The notes: a model not told the origin generated them from the sequence alone. Positions 9,203 to 19,395 are shown, counted from the stretch's first letter. The stretch is DNA of 64,000 nucleotides from Mycobacterium sp. ELW1 (GCF_008329905.1 NZ_CP032155.1:930001-994000), one strand, 5' to 3'. Program-made: numbers and translations.

Positions 9203-10825
9203 TTATGTAGACGCGCCGTGCAGCACCTTGTTCTCGTGCGCCCACGCCGCGGCTGCGGTGCGGGAGGAGACGCCGAGTTTGACGTAGATGTTGGCCAGGT
9301 GCCGGGCGGTGGTCTTCTCGCTGATGAACAGCTTCTTGGCGAGATCGCGGTTGGACAGGCCCGCCGCGACGCCGGCCAGCACCTCGAGCTCACGTTTGGT
9401 CAAGCCGCCGGGTGCTTCGGCCGGCTGCGCCTGGGTCACTGCCACGCCGAGCTGTTGGTAGATCGCTTGGGCGTTGGCCGCGTCGCCGTCAGCCCCGGTG
9501 GGGTCGCCGGTGCCGCGCCGGGCCAGCGCGATCCAGTCGTAGACCTGGGCCATCTCGTAACGGCATTGCGTGCTCCGGTAGCGCCGCAGGGCATCCTGCA
9601 GGACAGGCAATGCGTCGGCGTGGCGGCCTTGGCTGGCGAGGACCGCCCCGCGGGCGTGGCGAGCCCAGGCGCGAAAACCGGGGGAGTCGAATTTCTCTGC
9701 GCCTGCTTCGAGTTCGGCACTGTAGCGGTCGGCGTCGTCGAATTTGTCTCGCGCCAAGGCGATTTCGACGGCGGCAGGGAGCAGCCGCAGGCGGTTGATC
9801 TCGTCCTGTTCGGCATCCATCCGCATGCGCAGGTCGGTGGCGGCGGCGTCGGCCTCGCCGAGGTGGCACCTTAAAAGGGCTTCGCCGGGTTGGGGATCCT
9901 TATTGTGGTCGCGTGCCGTGGCGAAGGCCTGCCGGGCGCCGTCGATGTCGCCTTTGCGTCGCCGGATCTCGCCGAGTTCGTAGTAGCCCTTGCCGACGGT
10001 GCCGGGGAAGTCACCCATGGCGGCGATGGCGTTGATCAGTCGCTGCTCCACCTCGCTCAAGGTCTTGGTGGCGCTGTGCAGGTCCATCTTGTGGACCTCG
10101 CAGGTGGTGCCGTACCAGGAGGCGGTGACCTTCGGGCCTGTGCGCCAGACCTCCATGGCGTCGAACCAGGTCTTCATTCGGGTGAGGTCGGCCAGGCGGT
10201 GGCATTCGTGGATGACGGCGCAGTAGATGTCGCCGGCCCAATCGAGGGGGACCTGGTCGGCGAGGACGGGCATCATCGCTTCGTCGAGTTGGGCGAAGGC
10301 CTCGCTGGTGCGGGCGAAGGGCAGCATGGTGACGCCGCTGGCGGTGAAGCACAGCGCGTTGAACCCTGGGTCGTCGAGTCGTTTGGTGACCTCTTCGAGT
10401 TCCTCGGCGAGGGCCTTCGCGACGTCGTTGCGGCCTTCGTCAATGGCGACGAGCGAGTCGATATAGAGAAGGTAGGCCAGGACCCGGTCGTCGGGTTGTT
10501 TGTCGTGCAGGCGGCGGGCGCGGCTGATCCAGACCCGAGTAATGGTCAGATCGCCGCCATTGAACCACTGCAGGGCGACCTCGACAGCCTTCATGGCGGC
10601 GCCGTGGGTGTCGTTGGCGGCGTTGAGGCGGTTAAAGGCCTGCTCAGAGAGCTGCATGGAGTGCCGGCCGTGGCCGAGACGCCAGGCGGCCAGGCCGAAC
10701 GACGACAGATCGTCGGTGCTGAGCTCGCCGGTTTCTTGGGCTTCGGTGAACTGTTCGTAGGCGGTGCGCCAGTCGCCGTGGGCGTAGGCGGCGCGCGCGG
10801 CCGTGAGCTGGGTGTCGGCTGCCAT
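9203..10825 (-). CDS. LuxR-family transcriptional regulator with TPR-like N-terminus
   Basis: 540 residues. The C-terminal about 65 residues (LTKRELEVLAGVAAGLSNRDLAKKLFISEKTTARHL) are a textbook LuxR/FixJ helix-turn-helix. The N-terminal about 460 residues are alpha-helical with repeated 34-residue TPR-like pairs (for example ARAAYAHGDWRTAYEQFTEA) and no P-loop. This matches the mycobacterial class of LuxR proteins with a tetratricopeptide sensor region instead of a receiver or ATPase domain. It is read divergently from the secreted gene at 10982 across about 156 bases that must hold both promoters. Confidence 0.85.
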   Translation of the reverse strand: MAADTQLTAARAAYAHGDWRTAYEQFTEAQETGELSTDDLSSFGLAAWRLGHGRHSMQLSEQAFNRLNAANDTHGAAMKAVEVALQWFNGGDLTITRVWISRARRLHDKQPDDRVLAYLLYIDSLVAIDEGRNDVAKALAEELEEVTKRLDDPGFNALCFTASGVTMLPFARTSEAFAQLDEAMMPVLADQVPLDWAGDIYCAVIHECHRLADLTRMKTWFDAMEVWRTGPKVTASWYGTTCEVHKMDLHSATKTLSEVEQRLINAIAAMGDFPGTVGKGYYELGEIRRRKGDIDGARQAFATARDHNKDPQPGEALLRCHLGEADAAATDLRMRMDAEQDEINRLRLLPAAVEIALARDKFDDADRYSAELEAGAEKFDSPGFRAWARHARGAVLASQGRHADALPVLQDALRRYRSTQCRYEMAQVYDWIALARRGTGDPTGADGDAANAQAIYQQLGVAVTQAQPAEAPGGLTKRELEVLAGVAAGLSNRDLAKKLFISEKTTARHLANIYVKLGVSSRTAAAAWAHENKVLHGAST

Positions 10826-10981
10826 GGTGATCGGCTAACGGTATCGCGGGTGGCAACGATGTAATGGCTGAACAGTGCTGGTGCTTCGGCGGTGTCGTGG
10901 GTTGTCGGCCAAGCCTTGTGCTGCGGGTTTTCAGATTGTCTGCATACTGTTGACAGCCGTTGACTTCGGAAGGGGTTGCTC

Positions 10982-11395
10982 ATGCGTGCTGGCTGTGTCG
11001 CTGCCGTGGTGTGCGGTGTTGCGCTGGCGATGGCGCCGACGGCGAATGCGGCCGAGGACCTGATGAGCGGCAGCTACACCGTGAAGGGCCCGAACGAGAT
11101 CATCGACACCTGGACCATCTCGAACCTGTGCAATGTGATCGAGACGGGCTGCTTGGCCAACATCAAGTCCCCGCTGATCGAGGGTCAGGCCGTCTACCAA
11201 GGCGCGCACACCTGGATGATGCGAGTCATCGGTCAGGTGCCGGTGTGCCCGGACCGATCCAAGACCAAGGGCGCGATGGTCTTCACGTGGAACACCCAGA
11301 CGCTGACCGGTTCGGTGACCGAGATTCAACAGGGCAACTGCGTGTTGACCCGGCCCGGGCAGTCGCAGATTCCGATTACGTTGGTGGCTGCTTAG
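10982..11395 (+). CDS. Secreted hypothetical protein, 137 aa
   Basis: The ATG at 10982 has a strong upstream GGAAGGGG; an in-frame TTG six bases earlier is not needed. Signal peptide at residues 1-24 (core VAAVVCGVALAMAP, cleavage at ANAAED). The mature part has four cysteines (NLCNVIETGC, VPVC, NC) and beta-rich sequence (SGSYTVKGPNEIIDTWTISN). It resembles small secreted mycobacterial proteins of unknown function. It is read divergently from the LuxR-type regulator and may be its target, but that is inference from position only. Confidence 0.7.
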   Translation: MRAGCVAAVVCGVALAMAPTANAAEDLMSGSYTVKGPNEIIDTWTISNLCNVIETGCLANIKSPLIEGQAVYQGAHTWMMRVIGQVPVCPDRSKTKGAMVFTWNTQTLTGSVTEIQQGNCVLTRPGQSQIPITLVAA

Positions 11396-11741
11396 GGGTT
11401 GGTGGCGTGGCTGCGGACGGAGCCACGGCCGCTGAGGGCCGATGATTCGTCAGCGTGCCGCGCTAACTTGGCGATTCGCTGGTACGCCCGCGCCGAAAAC
11501 TAGCCCCTCGTTCTGAGGGTTGCACCGCGTCTTGCTTCCTGGAATGAGGCCGACGATCCAGGACAGCTTCGCCGGCGGGCCTATCTGGATAACACTGAAT
11601 CGCTTCTCGTGGTGTCAAGAATCGACGGTGATTGGTCCCTCGTACTTAACGTTGGATTGCCGCCGGTCGAGTTCAGACTGGGATTATCGTCAGTGAAGCG
11701 GGCGCTTTGAACAAGTAGCAGGCCACGGCTATGGGGGAGAA
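11396..11741. other. Gene-free spacer before the small-gene cassette
   Basis: About 346 bases with no open frame I would support on either strand. No clear terminator, tRNA or attachment-site repeat seen. It marks the change from ordinary chromosomal genes to the accessory genes on its right. Confidence 0.5.
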
Positions 11742-11990
11742 ATGAGCGACAAGAAGACTCGGTCGTGGGCGGGCACCTCGGTGCATCGCATTGACCTGGA
11801 CGCCGGTCAGCTGCCCGACATGGCTTGCGGCGTCAATGGGGTGGCGCAACAGAAATGGTTTCGGCCCACCCACATTGATGTGGAATTCGACCCGAAGGGT
11901 TTGGTGGAGACCCGAATCTACGGTCCGCAGATTAGGCAGGACGGCTCTCTAAGTGAGCGTGAGCTGGACCATCGCTGGCGTCGGTCATGA
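11742..11990 (+). CDS. Small hypothetical protein, 82 aa
   Basis: ATG preceded by GGGGGAGAA, a good ribosome-binding site. The product is soluble, with no signal peptide or membrane segment. It has a hydrophilic N-terminus, a central WFRPTHIDVEFDPKGLVETRIYGPQ beta-type stretch and a basic tail. Not recognised. It is the first of three closely spaced plus-strand genes at the left boundary of the defence island. Confidence 0.55.
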   Translation: MSDKKTRSWAGTSVHRIDLDAGQLPDMACGVNGVAQQKWFRPTHIDVEFDPKGLVETRIYGPQIRQDGSLSERELDHRWRRS

Positions 11991-12047
11991 CCGAGCGCGG
12001 CCCTGAGTGGGGCGAAATGACCGACAGCGGGGACAGGCGATGAGATC

Positions 12048-12305
12048 GTGGCGGGCGTCGCGACGTCGATAGCAATGCCTCTGCGCGCCAACACGGCTGA
12101 AGGTGGAGTCTTGACGCCCAAACGGCTCGTCGTCTATCGAGGCCATGGCATCTGTGTGGGCAAATGGAAATTGGCGGACGGAACGGCGAAGGCATGGGAT
12201 ATCACGTTCCAACACTGGCCCAGTGCAATGCAGATGTCGACGGAACAGGCTCGGGCATTGCGCGATGCCCTAGTGGCTGTCCTCGGTGACACGGTCGCTC
12301 AATGA
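12048..12305 (+). CDS. Small hypothetical protein, about 65-85 aa
   Basis: The frame opens with GTG at 12048. Alternative in-frame starts are ATG at 12075 and TTG at 12111, the latter preceded by AGGTGGAG but with a short spacer. The supported core is LTPKRLVVYRGHGICVGKW and a helical tail (MSTEQARALRDALVAVLG). Its stop overlaps the ATG of the DUF6308 gene by four bases (ATGA), so the two are probably co-translated. Function unknown. Confidence 0.5.
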   Translation: MAGVATSIAMPLRANTAEGGVLTPKRLVVYRGHGICVGKWKLADGTAKAWDITFQHWPSAMQMSTEQARALRDALVAVLGDTVAQ

Positions 12306-12919
12306 CAAGGTTCCGGTTCGACTTACCCGAGTGGTTCTCCGACAACGCGGACCAAGTCCGCAGTGACTTAGCCGGTTATTTCGGAGGAGGGAAGCAACCC
12401 TTCACCGGACGATGGTTCGAGGAGTTTGCGGCCATAGGAGATCCGAACCGCTTTGAAGCTTCGGACCTACTTGCTGTTGAAGCGCTGAGCGTGACGGTGC
12501 CCACCGAGGCTGCAGCGTCGCTTCTCGTCGCAGAGAGCGAGCGCTTCAACTCACTGCTCAGGGAGATCCCCCGCGAGCAGAACCTCTGGGAGGTGAGTCG
12601 GCTGGATGTCAACGTGGGAAGCGCCGCCGACAGATTGCACGCGGAGCTGCGCACCTTGCCGGGTATCGAGTGGGTCATCGCGGGCAAGCTGATGGCGGCG
12701 AAACGCCCCAAGCTGATTCCGATCCTCGACAATGAGGTCCGCAACTACCTGCAACCTCCGAAGAACCTCTTTTGGGTGACTATGCATGACGAGCTATCGG
12801 ATCCTGCACGGCGCCAAGTAATCGCGGAAGTCTGCCAGGCCGCACCGGCACACGTGAGCTTGCTGAGACGGATGGATGTTGCGCTATGGCGAGCGGCGAA
12901 GCGCGGTGCTCCGCGGTGA
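12302..12919 (+). CDS. DUF6308 family protein
   Basis: 205 residues, soluble. The pattern YFGGGKQPFTGRWFEEF near residues 26-42, ASDLLAVEALSVTVP near residues 53-67 and WVIAGKLMAAKRPKLIPILDNEV near residues 119-141 match, from memory, an actinobacterial family annotated as DUF6308. The last motif resembles a helix-hairpin-helix region of base-excision glycosylases (GKLxAxKRPxLIPIxD), but no catalytic function is established. It is translationally coupled to the small gene before it and converges on the 3' end of the giant SNF2 gene 38 bases away. Confidence 0.7.
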   Translation: MTRFRFDLPEWFSDNADQVRSDLAGYFGGGKQPFTGRWFEEFAAIGDPNRFEASDLLAVEALSVTVPTEAAASLLVAESERFNSLLREIPREQNLWEVSRLDVNVGSAADRLHAELRTLPGIEWVIAGKLMAAKRPKLIPILDNEVRNYLQPPKNLFWVTMHDELSDPARRQVIAEVCQAAPAHVSLLRRMDVALWRAAKRGAPR

Positions 12920-12957
12920 GCTCAACGCAGTTCTCGTGTCGACGAATGGCACACCAA

Positions 12958-15900
12958 TTATTCATTCACCTCCGCCAATCGTTGGTCGAGGTAGCGAGCT
13001 ACTGACGGATTAGCGATCAGGCGCTTCTTTCCGTCCGGGCCGTGAATTTCCCAGTGGGACTTTGAGTGTTCGACCACAACGGTGTGCAGAGGATCGGCGC
13101 CGATGAGCATGCCACGCTTGAACAAGAGTCGCCCGTGTTCGCGAGCTTCTTGACGGGTAGGCGGACGCGTCGATGAACACCCATGGCAGAGCCACATTCC
13201 GCTAAGTGGCGTGTGGACACATCTCTTGCAAATGGCGATGCCGCAGCAATCACACGCAACAATGCCATCGGCACACGCCGGGCAGACGGGTTGTTGGCAG
13301 TAGCCGCATTGAGCGGCAACTGATCCGAAATGCCCCTCCCGATCAATCCCGCCCCAATCGAGAATCTGCCTGCTGATCTGATCGGCTCGGCGGGCGTCGG
13401 TCTGGCCGGGTGCGAGGACGACGTCGTAACGCCACTCGTGGCCGCCGCTAACAGTGACACTCTGCGTAACCGATGCACCGATATCCAACCGGATCCGGGG
13501 TGTCGGTGGGATGAGCGACTGCAACAGGCCTCGAAGCCGTTGCGGTAGATCACTAAACTGCGGGAGCGCGACCGATTGGTCCGGGATCCACGCGGCGAGC
13601 GCATCGCTCGTGCCGTCGGCGACTGACCGTGGGCCGGTATTGATCTGCCCGCGCGGCTCGATGTGGTTTGCAACCGCGGTGGCGTTCGAGAGAGTAGACA
13701 AAGTGACCTTGTTCGGATCGGTGTAGACACCGACCTCGTCGGCGTCACCCAAGCCCATCTGCCGCGACAGTAGCGTGGCGGCAGGCGCATGCTCAGACAT
13801 TGAAATCAGGTACCAGTGCACCTCTTCGAGGCGGCGCACACCGAGCGTGACCAGGTTCGCCATGCTGGAAATGACTGCCTCGGTGTCAGTTCCGATGACC
13901 ATCTCCCGGACCGTCGGCTCGGGATTCCATGCATCAGTCACCCACGGCGGCCGCGACTCGGCCGCACCCCACTCTGCGGTGACCTCGTGCTCGTCCGAGT
14001 CAACAATGGTTATCTCGCTGATTCCCTCAGGCGTGATCGCAACCTCGAAACCCGAACGCTCCCAGCGCATGATCAGCGGAGTGGTCGAGGGCTGGTCCAT
14101 AGCGTGCAGGACGGACCTAAGCCGATTCGGCGTCTGCAGGGCCGCCTCCGGACAGTGCGCCAACGGCGGGAATAGTTCTACGACAGCTGCAGCTAGGTCA
14201 TCCGTAGGAGACGGTTGTGGTTTGGGGCTTCTCCCGGAGGCATCGAGCTCTGGGGCCGACCAGACCGAGCGGAATTCGCGTTTCGAGTGCACGACGAGCC
14301 GAGGGTCTGTGCGTGTCGACTCGGGCTGGAGTATTTGGGCAGCCGGGACGACCTGAGTCTGCAGCGCGCGACTTGCCGACAAGCGCAAGGAGTACGAGTT
14401 GTCGATGTGACTGCGGTCGAACGCAACCCACCGTGTAACAGCGCTGTGGCGGATGATGGCTTGCTCGTAGGCCCGTCCGCGGTTGATGAGGACCACAAGC
14501 GCGTGGTCGTCCGTACCTGCTTGAATCGTTGTCCCGTGCGCCGCGAGAGCTGCAGGCAGCGTCGCCCGCTGCTCGTCTGTTATCGGTGCCATCCTGTCGC
14601 AGGCTGGGCAGAGATCGTCCACTCGGCACGACATGCACATGGCTCGTTCGCACATCGCGCATGCAGCGACCTGCGGGTCCCGACCGCAATCGGTGCAGGC
14701 GTGGTCACCACACAGAAGGCATCGAACCGGGGAGACTTTGTGGCTAGTAGATGCGCATCGCCGGCAAACCTCATGTGAACAACCCCCACATGTAAGCGAG
14801 GCCAGCTGGCCGAAGTCGTCACAGGCGCGACATGCCCAGGATTCGCACGATGAGCAGAGCGCCGCTGACCCCGCGGCGTAGAAGTGACCGTCCCGGCATA
14901 CTCCGAAATTCGATTGCCGGATTCCGAGGTCGTTTACCTGGGGAGTCAGCGGAGAGCCATCGAATGTCTGGTAGACGTGCGTTGCGGTGCCGTGTCCTTG
15001 CCAGGTCTCCGCAACTTCCAGACCATTGCACAGCGCAGCAGTAAAGCTACCTGTGCTCTGGGCGATCAGCTCCGAGGCCAATTCACTCGGCAGTAAGGAG
15101 ATGCCCTGTATTGCTGATGGATTGGAAACCACGCCCAGCGCCAGAAGCGAAGCGTTGTCGGCTGCGACGATTTCTGCATCGGCAGTGAGCTCGACCAGCT
15201 CTGCGACCGGACGTATGTCTCGTTTCTGTAATCTGCATTCCGACGGCGACGGGAAGTCTCCGACAATTTGAACAATTTCGTCCGTTCGCTTTCCGAGCCT
15301 TCCCCCCGGCATCCCGATCGCGGAGAGATAGTCGTAAGCACCCAACTGTTCGGCAGGTGTGAATCCATGCGGGCATCCGATCCACGCGCCGACCTCGTCG
15401 CTTCCGTGCCGAGCGTTGACTAGAACCGCCTCGTTCCTCCGTTCCAAGGCCACGTGAAGTCCCGGCAGTTCCGCATTGGCGATCGAAGGACTGTCAGTCG
15501 CTGGCGCCTGCCACTGAAGGGCGGCACTTCGCACATCTGATATCTGAGGGACTCCTTCGTCGTTCACGGAGGAGTCCTCCTGCACGATCTGATGTGCTTC
15601 GAGATAGGTGTCCACGAAATACGAACGGCGAGTGATCAATACAGCGGGACGTGGTGGCGGCATGACATCACTGCGCAGCTTCTGCAGCAGATGGGCGAGT
15701 CCGGACTCCACTTCGGACGTAACAGGAACCTCCGGTGCCGAGGTCGGTAGGTCGGCTACGGCCTTGTTGTCGATCGACGAACCGGCATCGGAAGCAATCG
15801 ACCGTTCGACCGCGACCCTTTCGGTGCTATGCAGCCGGGCGCGCGTATTGCTGTCTTGCAATCGACGCCCGGTCAGGTCCCGAGTAATAAGGCCGCAGTC

Positions 15901-18900
15901 CAACGGCAGGCCGTTCTGTCTTGCGTACGCACGCAGGCGGACCCGTTGGGGGTCGGCCGCGTCAGACTCGTGAACAATAACCGCTGAAGTTGAGTCGGGT
16001 CGGACCAATTCGGCGACTCGATCGCCCACTCGAAGGATGTTGCCTCGGTTGAGCTTCCAAGCGATAGAAAATTCGTCATCCAGTTCAGGCACGCGCTCTG
16101 GTGAGGCACACGTTTGGCAGAGCCCCCCTGTATCGCGGCGGCATTGAGCACAGCTCGACTGTCCACATACGGCGCATGGTGCGAAGACCGCATCGTCGCC
16201 GCAACCCTCGCATAATGAGCGGGCACACGACTCGCAATGGGTTACTTCTGATTCGTCGACCCAATGCATTGCGGAGCAGAGCGCAAGTATCTCGATTGCT
16301 TGACCGGAGAAGTCGCTCTCCACCGTTACGGGTTCGTTGGTACCCCACTCGTAGGTCAACGTAGCTTCGTCGCCGCTGGGCCCCTGCCATGTCTCTTCGA
16401 CCAACCAGTCGTCTTCGTCGAGGGTTACCGCGAGGATCTTGGCTCTAGCGCGTATGTCTGGACGCCGACTGAGGCGAGCCTCCTCGGAACGCAGAGCGCG
16501 TTGCAGGCGTGTGCGATCCTCCGTGACTGCCTCGGCAATCTGGGCTTTGTAACCTGTGGTGATGCGAGAAAGTTCCTGATTCTGCTGCTTCTCCACGAGC
16601 GTCGAGCGTTCACGACGAAGCTTTTCGAGCTGGGCCTTCGCTGCGCGTTCGAACTCAGCGATTACTTTCGGAGCGGTGTCGAATGCCGGCGGCAGTGATT
16701 CTCCGTCCTCGAGTGGACGTCGTCGGAGTCGACGTTCGTTGTGCCCGTTGATGTCCGCCGTGATGAGGTGCTCAGTTGTCTCGGCCTCGCCCACTGTCGC
16801 TCGGAACGTCGCTTGCCCGCTCCATGAGCCGGAAGGTACGAGACGCCGGCGGAGCAGTCGGATGTTGGCGGCATGTCGATACGGGCTAGGTCCGATGTCA
16901 TCGGGGATCACCGGCACGGTCGCGTGCATGTCCCCGCGTACACGGAGCAGGCCAAGCAGCTCGTCGAAGACCGGTGATCCGACAGCGCACAGTTCAGCAT
17001 CAGGATGGTGTTCCAGTCCGAAACGGTCGAACGCCAAATGCATGAGAGTGCGGCCGCCAAGTTCCTGATCGAATTCCTCGTCGAACTTCGCTGTGATGAA
17101 TGCTCCATCGCCGCTGCCAGTGTCGTGCACAATGACCGCGCCGAGCGCTTCGAGAACATTCCTCACCCATGCCTGTACCCGACGCTGGCGCATCCGTGCA
17201 CGCTCGCTAACCTCGGGAGCCAGCTCCGTGCTGCCCGCCTTCGTAAGCTCTTTGCGATGCTCGAAACCCGTCGCCATCCACTTGCTCATACCGGCGTCTG
17301 CGGCGATCAGTTGCGATGCCTTCTTGCGAGCGTCGACAAGCTCAGTCCCCAGCTTGTTAAGCAGAGTATTCATTTTCGCGTCGCTCTCGGCGAATAGGGC
17401 CTCCATGACGCGTGTTTCGAAGCTCGCAGTCTTTGAGTCGTCGAGTTCACCGAGAATCGTGGTGACCTGCCCGAAGAGCAGCTCGAACATGCGAAGCTTC
17501 TCAGCTAGCAGCCGGAAGACGCTTTCGTCGATTGTTCGTTGGGCGTAGAGGTTGGCGACGAACACCTCATCTTTGGGCTGCGTCAAGCGATCCACACGAC
17601 CAATACGCTGCTCGATGCGCATTGGATTCCAAGGCAAGTCGTAGTTCAGAACGCAGTTGCAGAACTGGAGGTTTTGACCTTCTGCTCCGGCGTCCGTCGA
17701 AATCATGATGGGGGCGTCACCGGATCTGAAAGCAGCTATCGTAGCTGCACGTTCGCTGGCAGACATCGAGCCGTGGAACGATCGCGCGCTGAGCCCTTCG
17801 GCTTCCATCCGTCGGAGTAGCCCAGTGACTGTGTCTGTGTGCTGGGTGAAGATCAGAACGCGGCCATGCTCCCGCATCCAATCTCGAGTTATTTGAATTG
17901 CCTTGTCTTCCCGGGCCGACGTCTTGATGTCCATGGCAAGGTGACCAACTTCGTGCAGCACTTCGCGCACGCGGGCGTCGGGATGGCGGTCCGCCATTCT
18001 GAGTGCCGTCGTTCCCATCGAGAACGGACTGGCCGTCAACCTTAAGGCAAGGCTGCGACGCCGCATTGTGTCGCCCGATTCACGCATCACGTTGCGCAGC
18101 AGTTGCGTTGCCAGCGCATACAATTCGTTCTCACGAGGTCCTAGCGTGATAGGGACATCGACGGCGCGACGCACCACTCGGTCGACTCCTGCTTGGGCCC
18201 GCGTGGTGCGAATCATCACGCTGCTGATGAGGCGCCGGAGGGCAGCGGGGTCGTTCGGAGTACGGGGGTCGTAGCCGCGCATGAATTGCCGCTTGAAATC
18301 GTTGACCGAGTTGAAAGTGCCAGGACGCAATAGCTCGACCAGCCGGTAGAGTTCGAGCAGATCGTTCTGGACCGGCGTCGCGGTAAGAAAGAAGGCGTAC
18401 CGGCATGCGGTAGTTAGTGAAGTGATGAGGTCGCGAGTCTTGCGCGCGCCAGAGCCAGCCGCGCGGTGAGCCTCATCGACGATCACAATGTCCCACGGCT
18501 TTCTAGTGAGCTTATCGGCATTGCTCCGACCCAGCGTCAAGCTGAGGATTAACCTGTCCTGCTGGTGGATCTCAGGGCCACGGGCGGCGACGTCAAAACT
18601 CATGTCGAACTTGGTGCTCATCTCCTCACGCCACTGGTCACGCAACGGTGCCGGGCATAAGATGAGCACCCTCTTCGCAAGACCACGGAGCGCGAGCTCT
18701 TTGATGGCGAGTCCCGCTTCGATCGTCTTGCCCAAACCAACTTCATCAGCCAGGACGGCACGTCCACGCAAGCGCGACAACGCGTGTCGCGCCACCGCTT
18801 CCTGATGAGGCATCCGGTCGACATTCGACACGTCGACCGCTAAGAGCTCCTCGAAATCGTCGAGTGTTGCTAGCTCTTCGCCTTGAAGGCGTAGCTCGAC

Positions 18901-19395
18901 AAGGTCGAGTGTGTCGAAGCCAGCGGCTTTCAATTGCTCGGCCAACAATTCTCGTGCCGTGCTGAGGAAGCCGATTATCTTGTCGCCCCCGGTGCCCCAG
19001 TCATACTCGGTGTCTGGGTGGAACTGGCGGTCTACCGTCGCTCGGCGTCGCTTCGCCTTCGCCCCGCTCGATTTGGCGACAGGAATAGGTGGTGGTGCTG
19101 CAATACTGATCTGGCTGGGCGTACCGGGAGGCAGAAGCTGCAGTCGATACACCTGATCGACGAGGCGCAGCCGCAACAGGCCACCCTCTTGACCGTAATC
19201 CTGAAGGCGCTCACCGAGAAGCTCGCCGGTGAGTTGTCGGCTGCGCCCGCTCCATTGGGCGAGAAATGGTTCGCCCTCGAGTTCGAGGTGAATGCTTGAG
19301 CTGTGCTCTGGTAGAGCCAACACCGAACATTCACGCTCGGTTAGAGCGAGTTGGCCAGTCTCCAGCCACTGCTGTGTGATTCGCTTTTCGATCAT
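12958..19395 (-). CDS. Giant SNF2/RapA-type helicase with three cysteine-rich zinc clusters
   Basis: 2145 residues. The N-terminal third is an SNF2-family DNA translocase close to the RapA/HepA type: Walker A DEVGLGKT at 217-224, DEAH at 307-310, TATPVQN at 338-344 and arginine-finger motif QRIGRVDR at 596-603. A coiled, charged segment follows (about 905-985). Three cysteine-rich clusters of CxxC pairs lie at about 1053-1096, 1500-1599 and 2030-2073; they look like treble-clef, RING or B-box folds. Between them are beta-rich stretches. The stop of the DnaQ-DinG-RecQ gene lies inside the ATGA that starts this gene, so both are co-translated. RapA-like ATPases remodel protein-DNA or polymerase complexes. 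The zinc-rich C-terminus has no counterpart I know in named defence systems. DrmD of DISARM is also SNF2-like, but the other DISARM genes are absent. Confidence 0.85.
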   Translation of the reverse strand: MIEKRITQQWLETGQLALTERECSVLALPEHSSSIHLELEGEPFLAQWSGRSRQLTGELLGERLQDYGQEGGLLRLRLVDQVYRLQLLPPGTPSQISIAAPPPIPVAKSSGAKAKRRRATVDRQFHPDTEYDWGTGGDKIIGFLSTARELLAEQLKAAGFDTLDLVELRLQGEELATLDDFEELLAVDVSNVDRMPHQEAVARHALSRLRGRAVLADEVGLGKTIEAGLAIKELALRGLAKRVLILCPAPLRDQWREEMSTKFDMSFDVAARGPEIHQQDRLILSLTLGRSNADKLTRKPWDIVIVDEAHRAAGSGARKTRDLITSLTTACRYAFFLTATPVQNDLLELYRLVELLRPGTFNSVNDFKRQFMRGYDPRTPNDPAALRRLISSVMIRTTRAQAGVDRVVRRAVDVPITLGPRENELYALATQLLRNVMRESGDTMRRRSLALRLTASPFSMGTTALRMADRHPDARVREVLHEVGHLAMDIKTSAREDKAIQITRDWMREHGRVLIFTQHTDTVTGLLRRMEAEGLSARSFHGSMSASERAATIAAFRSGDAPIMISTDAGAEGQNLQFCNCVLNYDLPWNPMRIEQRIGRVDRLTQPKDEVFVANLYAQRTIDESVFRLLAEKLRMFELLFGQVTTILGELDDSKTASFETRVMEALFAESDAKMNTLLNKLGTELVDARKKASQLIAADAGMSKWMATGFEHRKELTKAGSTELAPEVSERARMRQRRVQAWVRNVLEALGAVIVHDTGSGDGAFITAKFDEEFDQELGGRTLMHLAFDRFGLEHHPDAELCAVGSPVFDELLGLLRVRGDMHATVPVIPDDIGPSPYRHAANIRLLRRRLVPSGSWSGQATFRATVGEAETTEHLITADINGHNERRLRRRPLEDGESLPPAFDTAPKVIAEFERAAKAQLEKLRRERSTLVEKQQNQELSRITTGYKAQIAEAVTEDRTRLQRALRSEEARLSRRPDIRARAKILAVTLDEDDWLVEETWQGPSGDEATLTYEWGTNEPVTVESDFSGQAIEILALCSAMHWVDESEVTHCESCARSLCEGCGDDAVFAPCAVCGQSSCAQCRRDTGGLCQTCASPERVPELDDEFSIAWKLNRGNILRVGDRVAELVRPDSTSAVIVHESDAADPQRVRLRAYARQNGLPLDCGLITRDLTGRRLQDSNTRARLHSTERVAVERSIASDAGSSIDNKAVADLPTSAPEVPVTSEVESGLAHLLQKLRSDVMPPPRPAVLITRRSYFVDTYLEAHQIVQEDSSVNDEGVPQISDVRSAALQWQAPATDSPSIANAELPGLHVALERRNEAVLVNARHGSDEVGAWIGCPHGFTPAEQLGAYDYLSAIGMPGGRLGKRTDEIVQIVGDFPSPSECRLQKRDIRPVAELVELTADAEIVAADNASLLALGVVSNPSAIQGISLLPSELASELIAQSTGSFTAALCNGLEVAETWQGHGTATHVYQTFDGSPLTPQVNDLGIRQSNFGVCRDGHFYAAGSAALCSSCESWACRACDDFGQLASLTCGGCSHEVCRRCASTSHKVSPVRCLLCGDHACTDCGRDPQVAACAMCERAMCMSCRVDDLCPACDRMAPITDEQRATLPAALAAHGTTIQAGTDDHALVVLINRGRAYEQAIIRHSAVTRWVAFDRSHIDNSYSLRLSASRALQTQVVPAAQILQPESTRTDPRLVVHSKREFRSVWSAPELDASGRSPKPQPSPTDDLAAAVVELFPPLAHCPEAALQTPNRLRSVLHAMDQPSTTPLIMRWERSGFEVAITPEGISEITIVDSDEHEVTAEWGAAESRPPWVTDAWNPEPTVREMVIGTDTEAVISSMANLVTLGVRRLEEVHWYLISMSEHAPAATLLSRQMGLGDADEVGVYTDPNKVTLSTLSNATAVANHIEPRGQINTGPRSVADGTSDALAAWIPDQSVALPQFSDLPQRLRGLLQSLIPPTPRIRLDIGASVTQSVTVSGGHEWRYDVVLAPGQTDARRADQISRQILDWGGIDREGHFGSVAAQCGYCQQPVCPACADGIVACDCCGIAICKRCVHTPLSGMWLCHGCSSTRPPTRQEAREHGRLLFKRGMLIGADPLHTVVVEHSKSHWEIHGPDGKKRLIANPSVARYLDQRLAEVNE

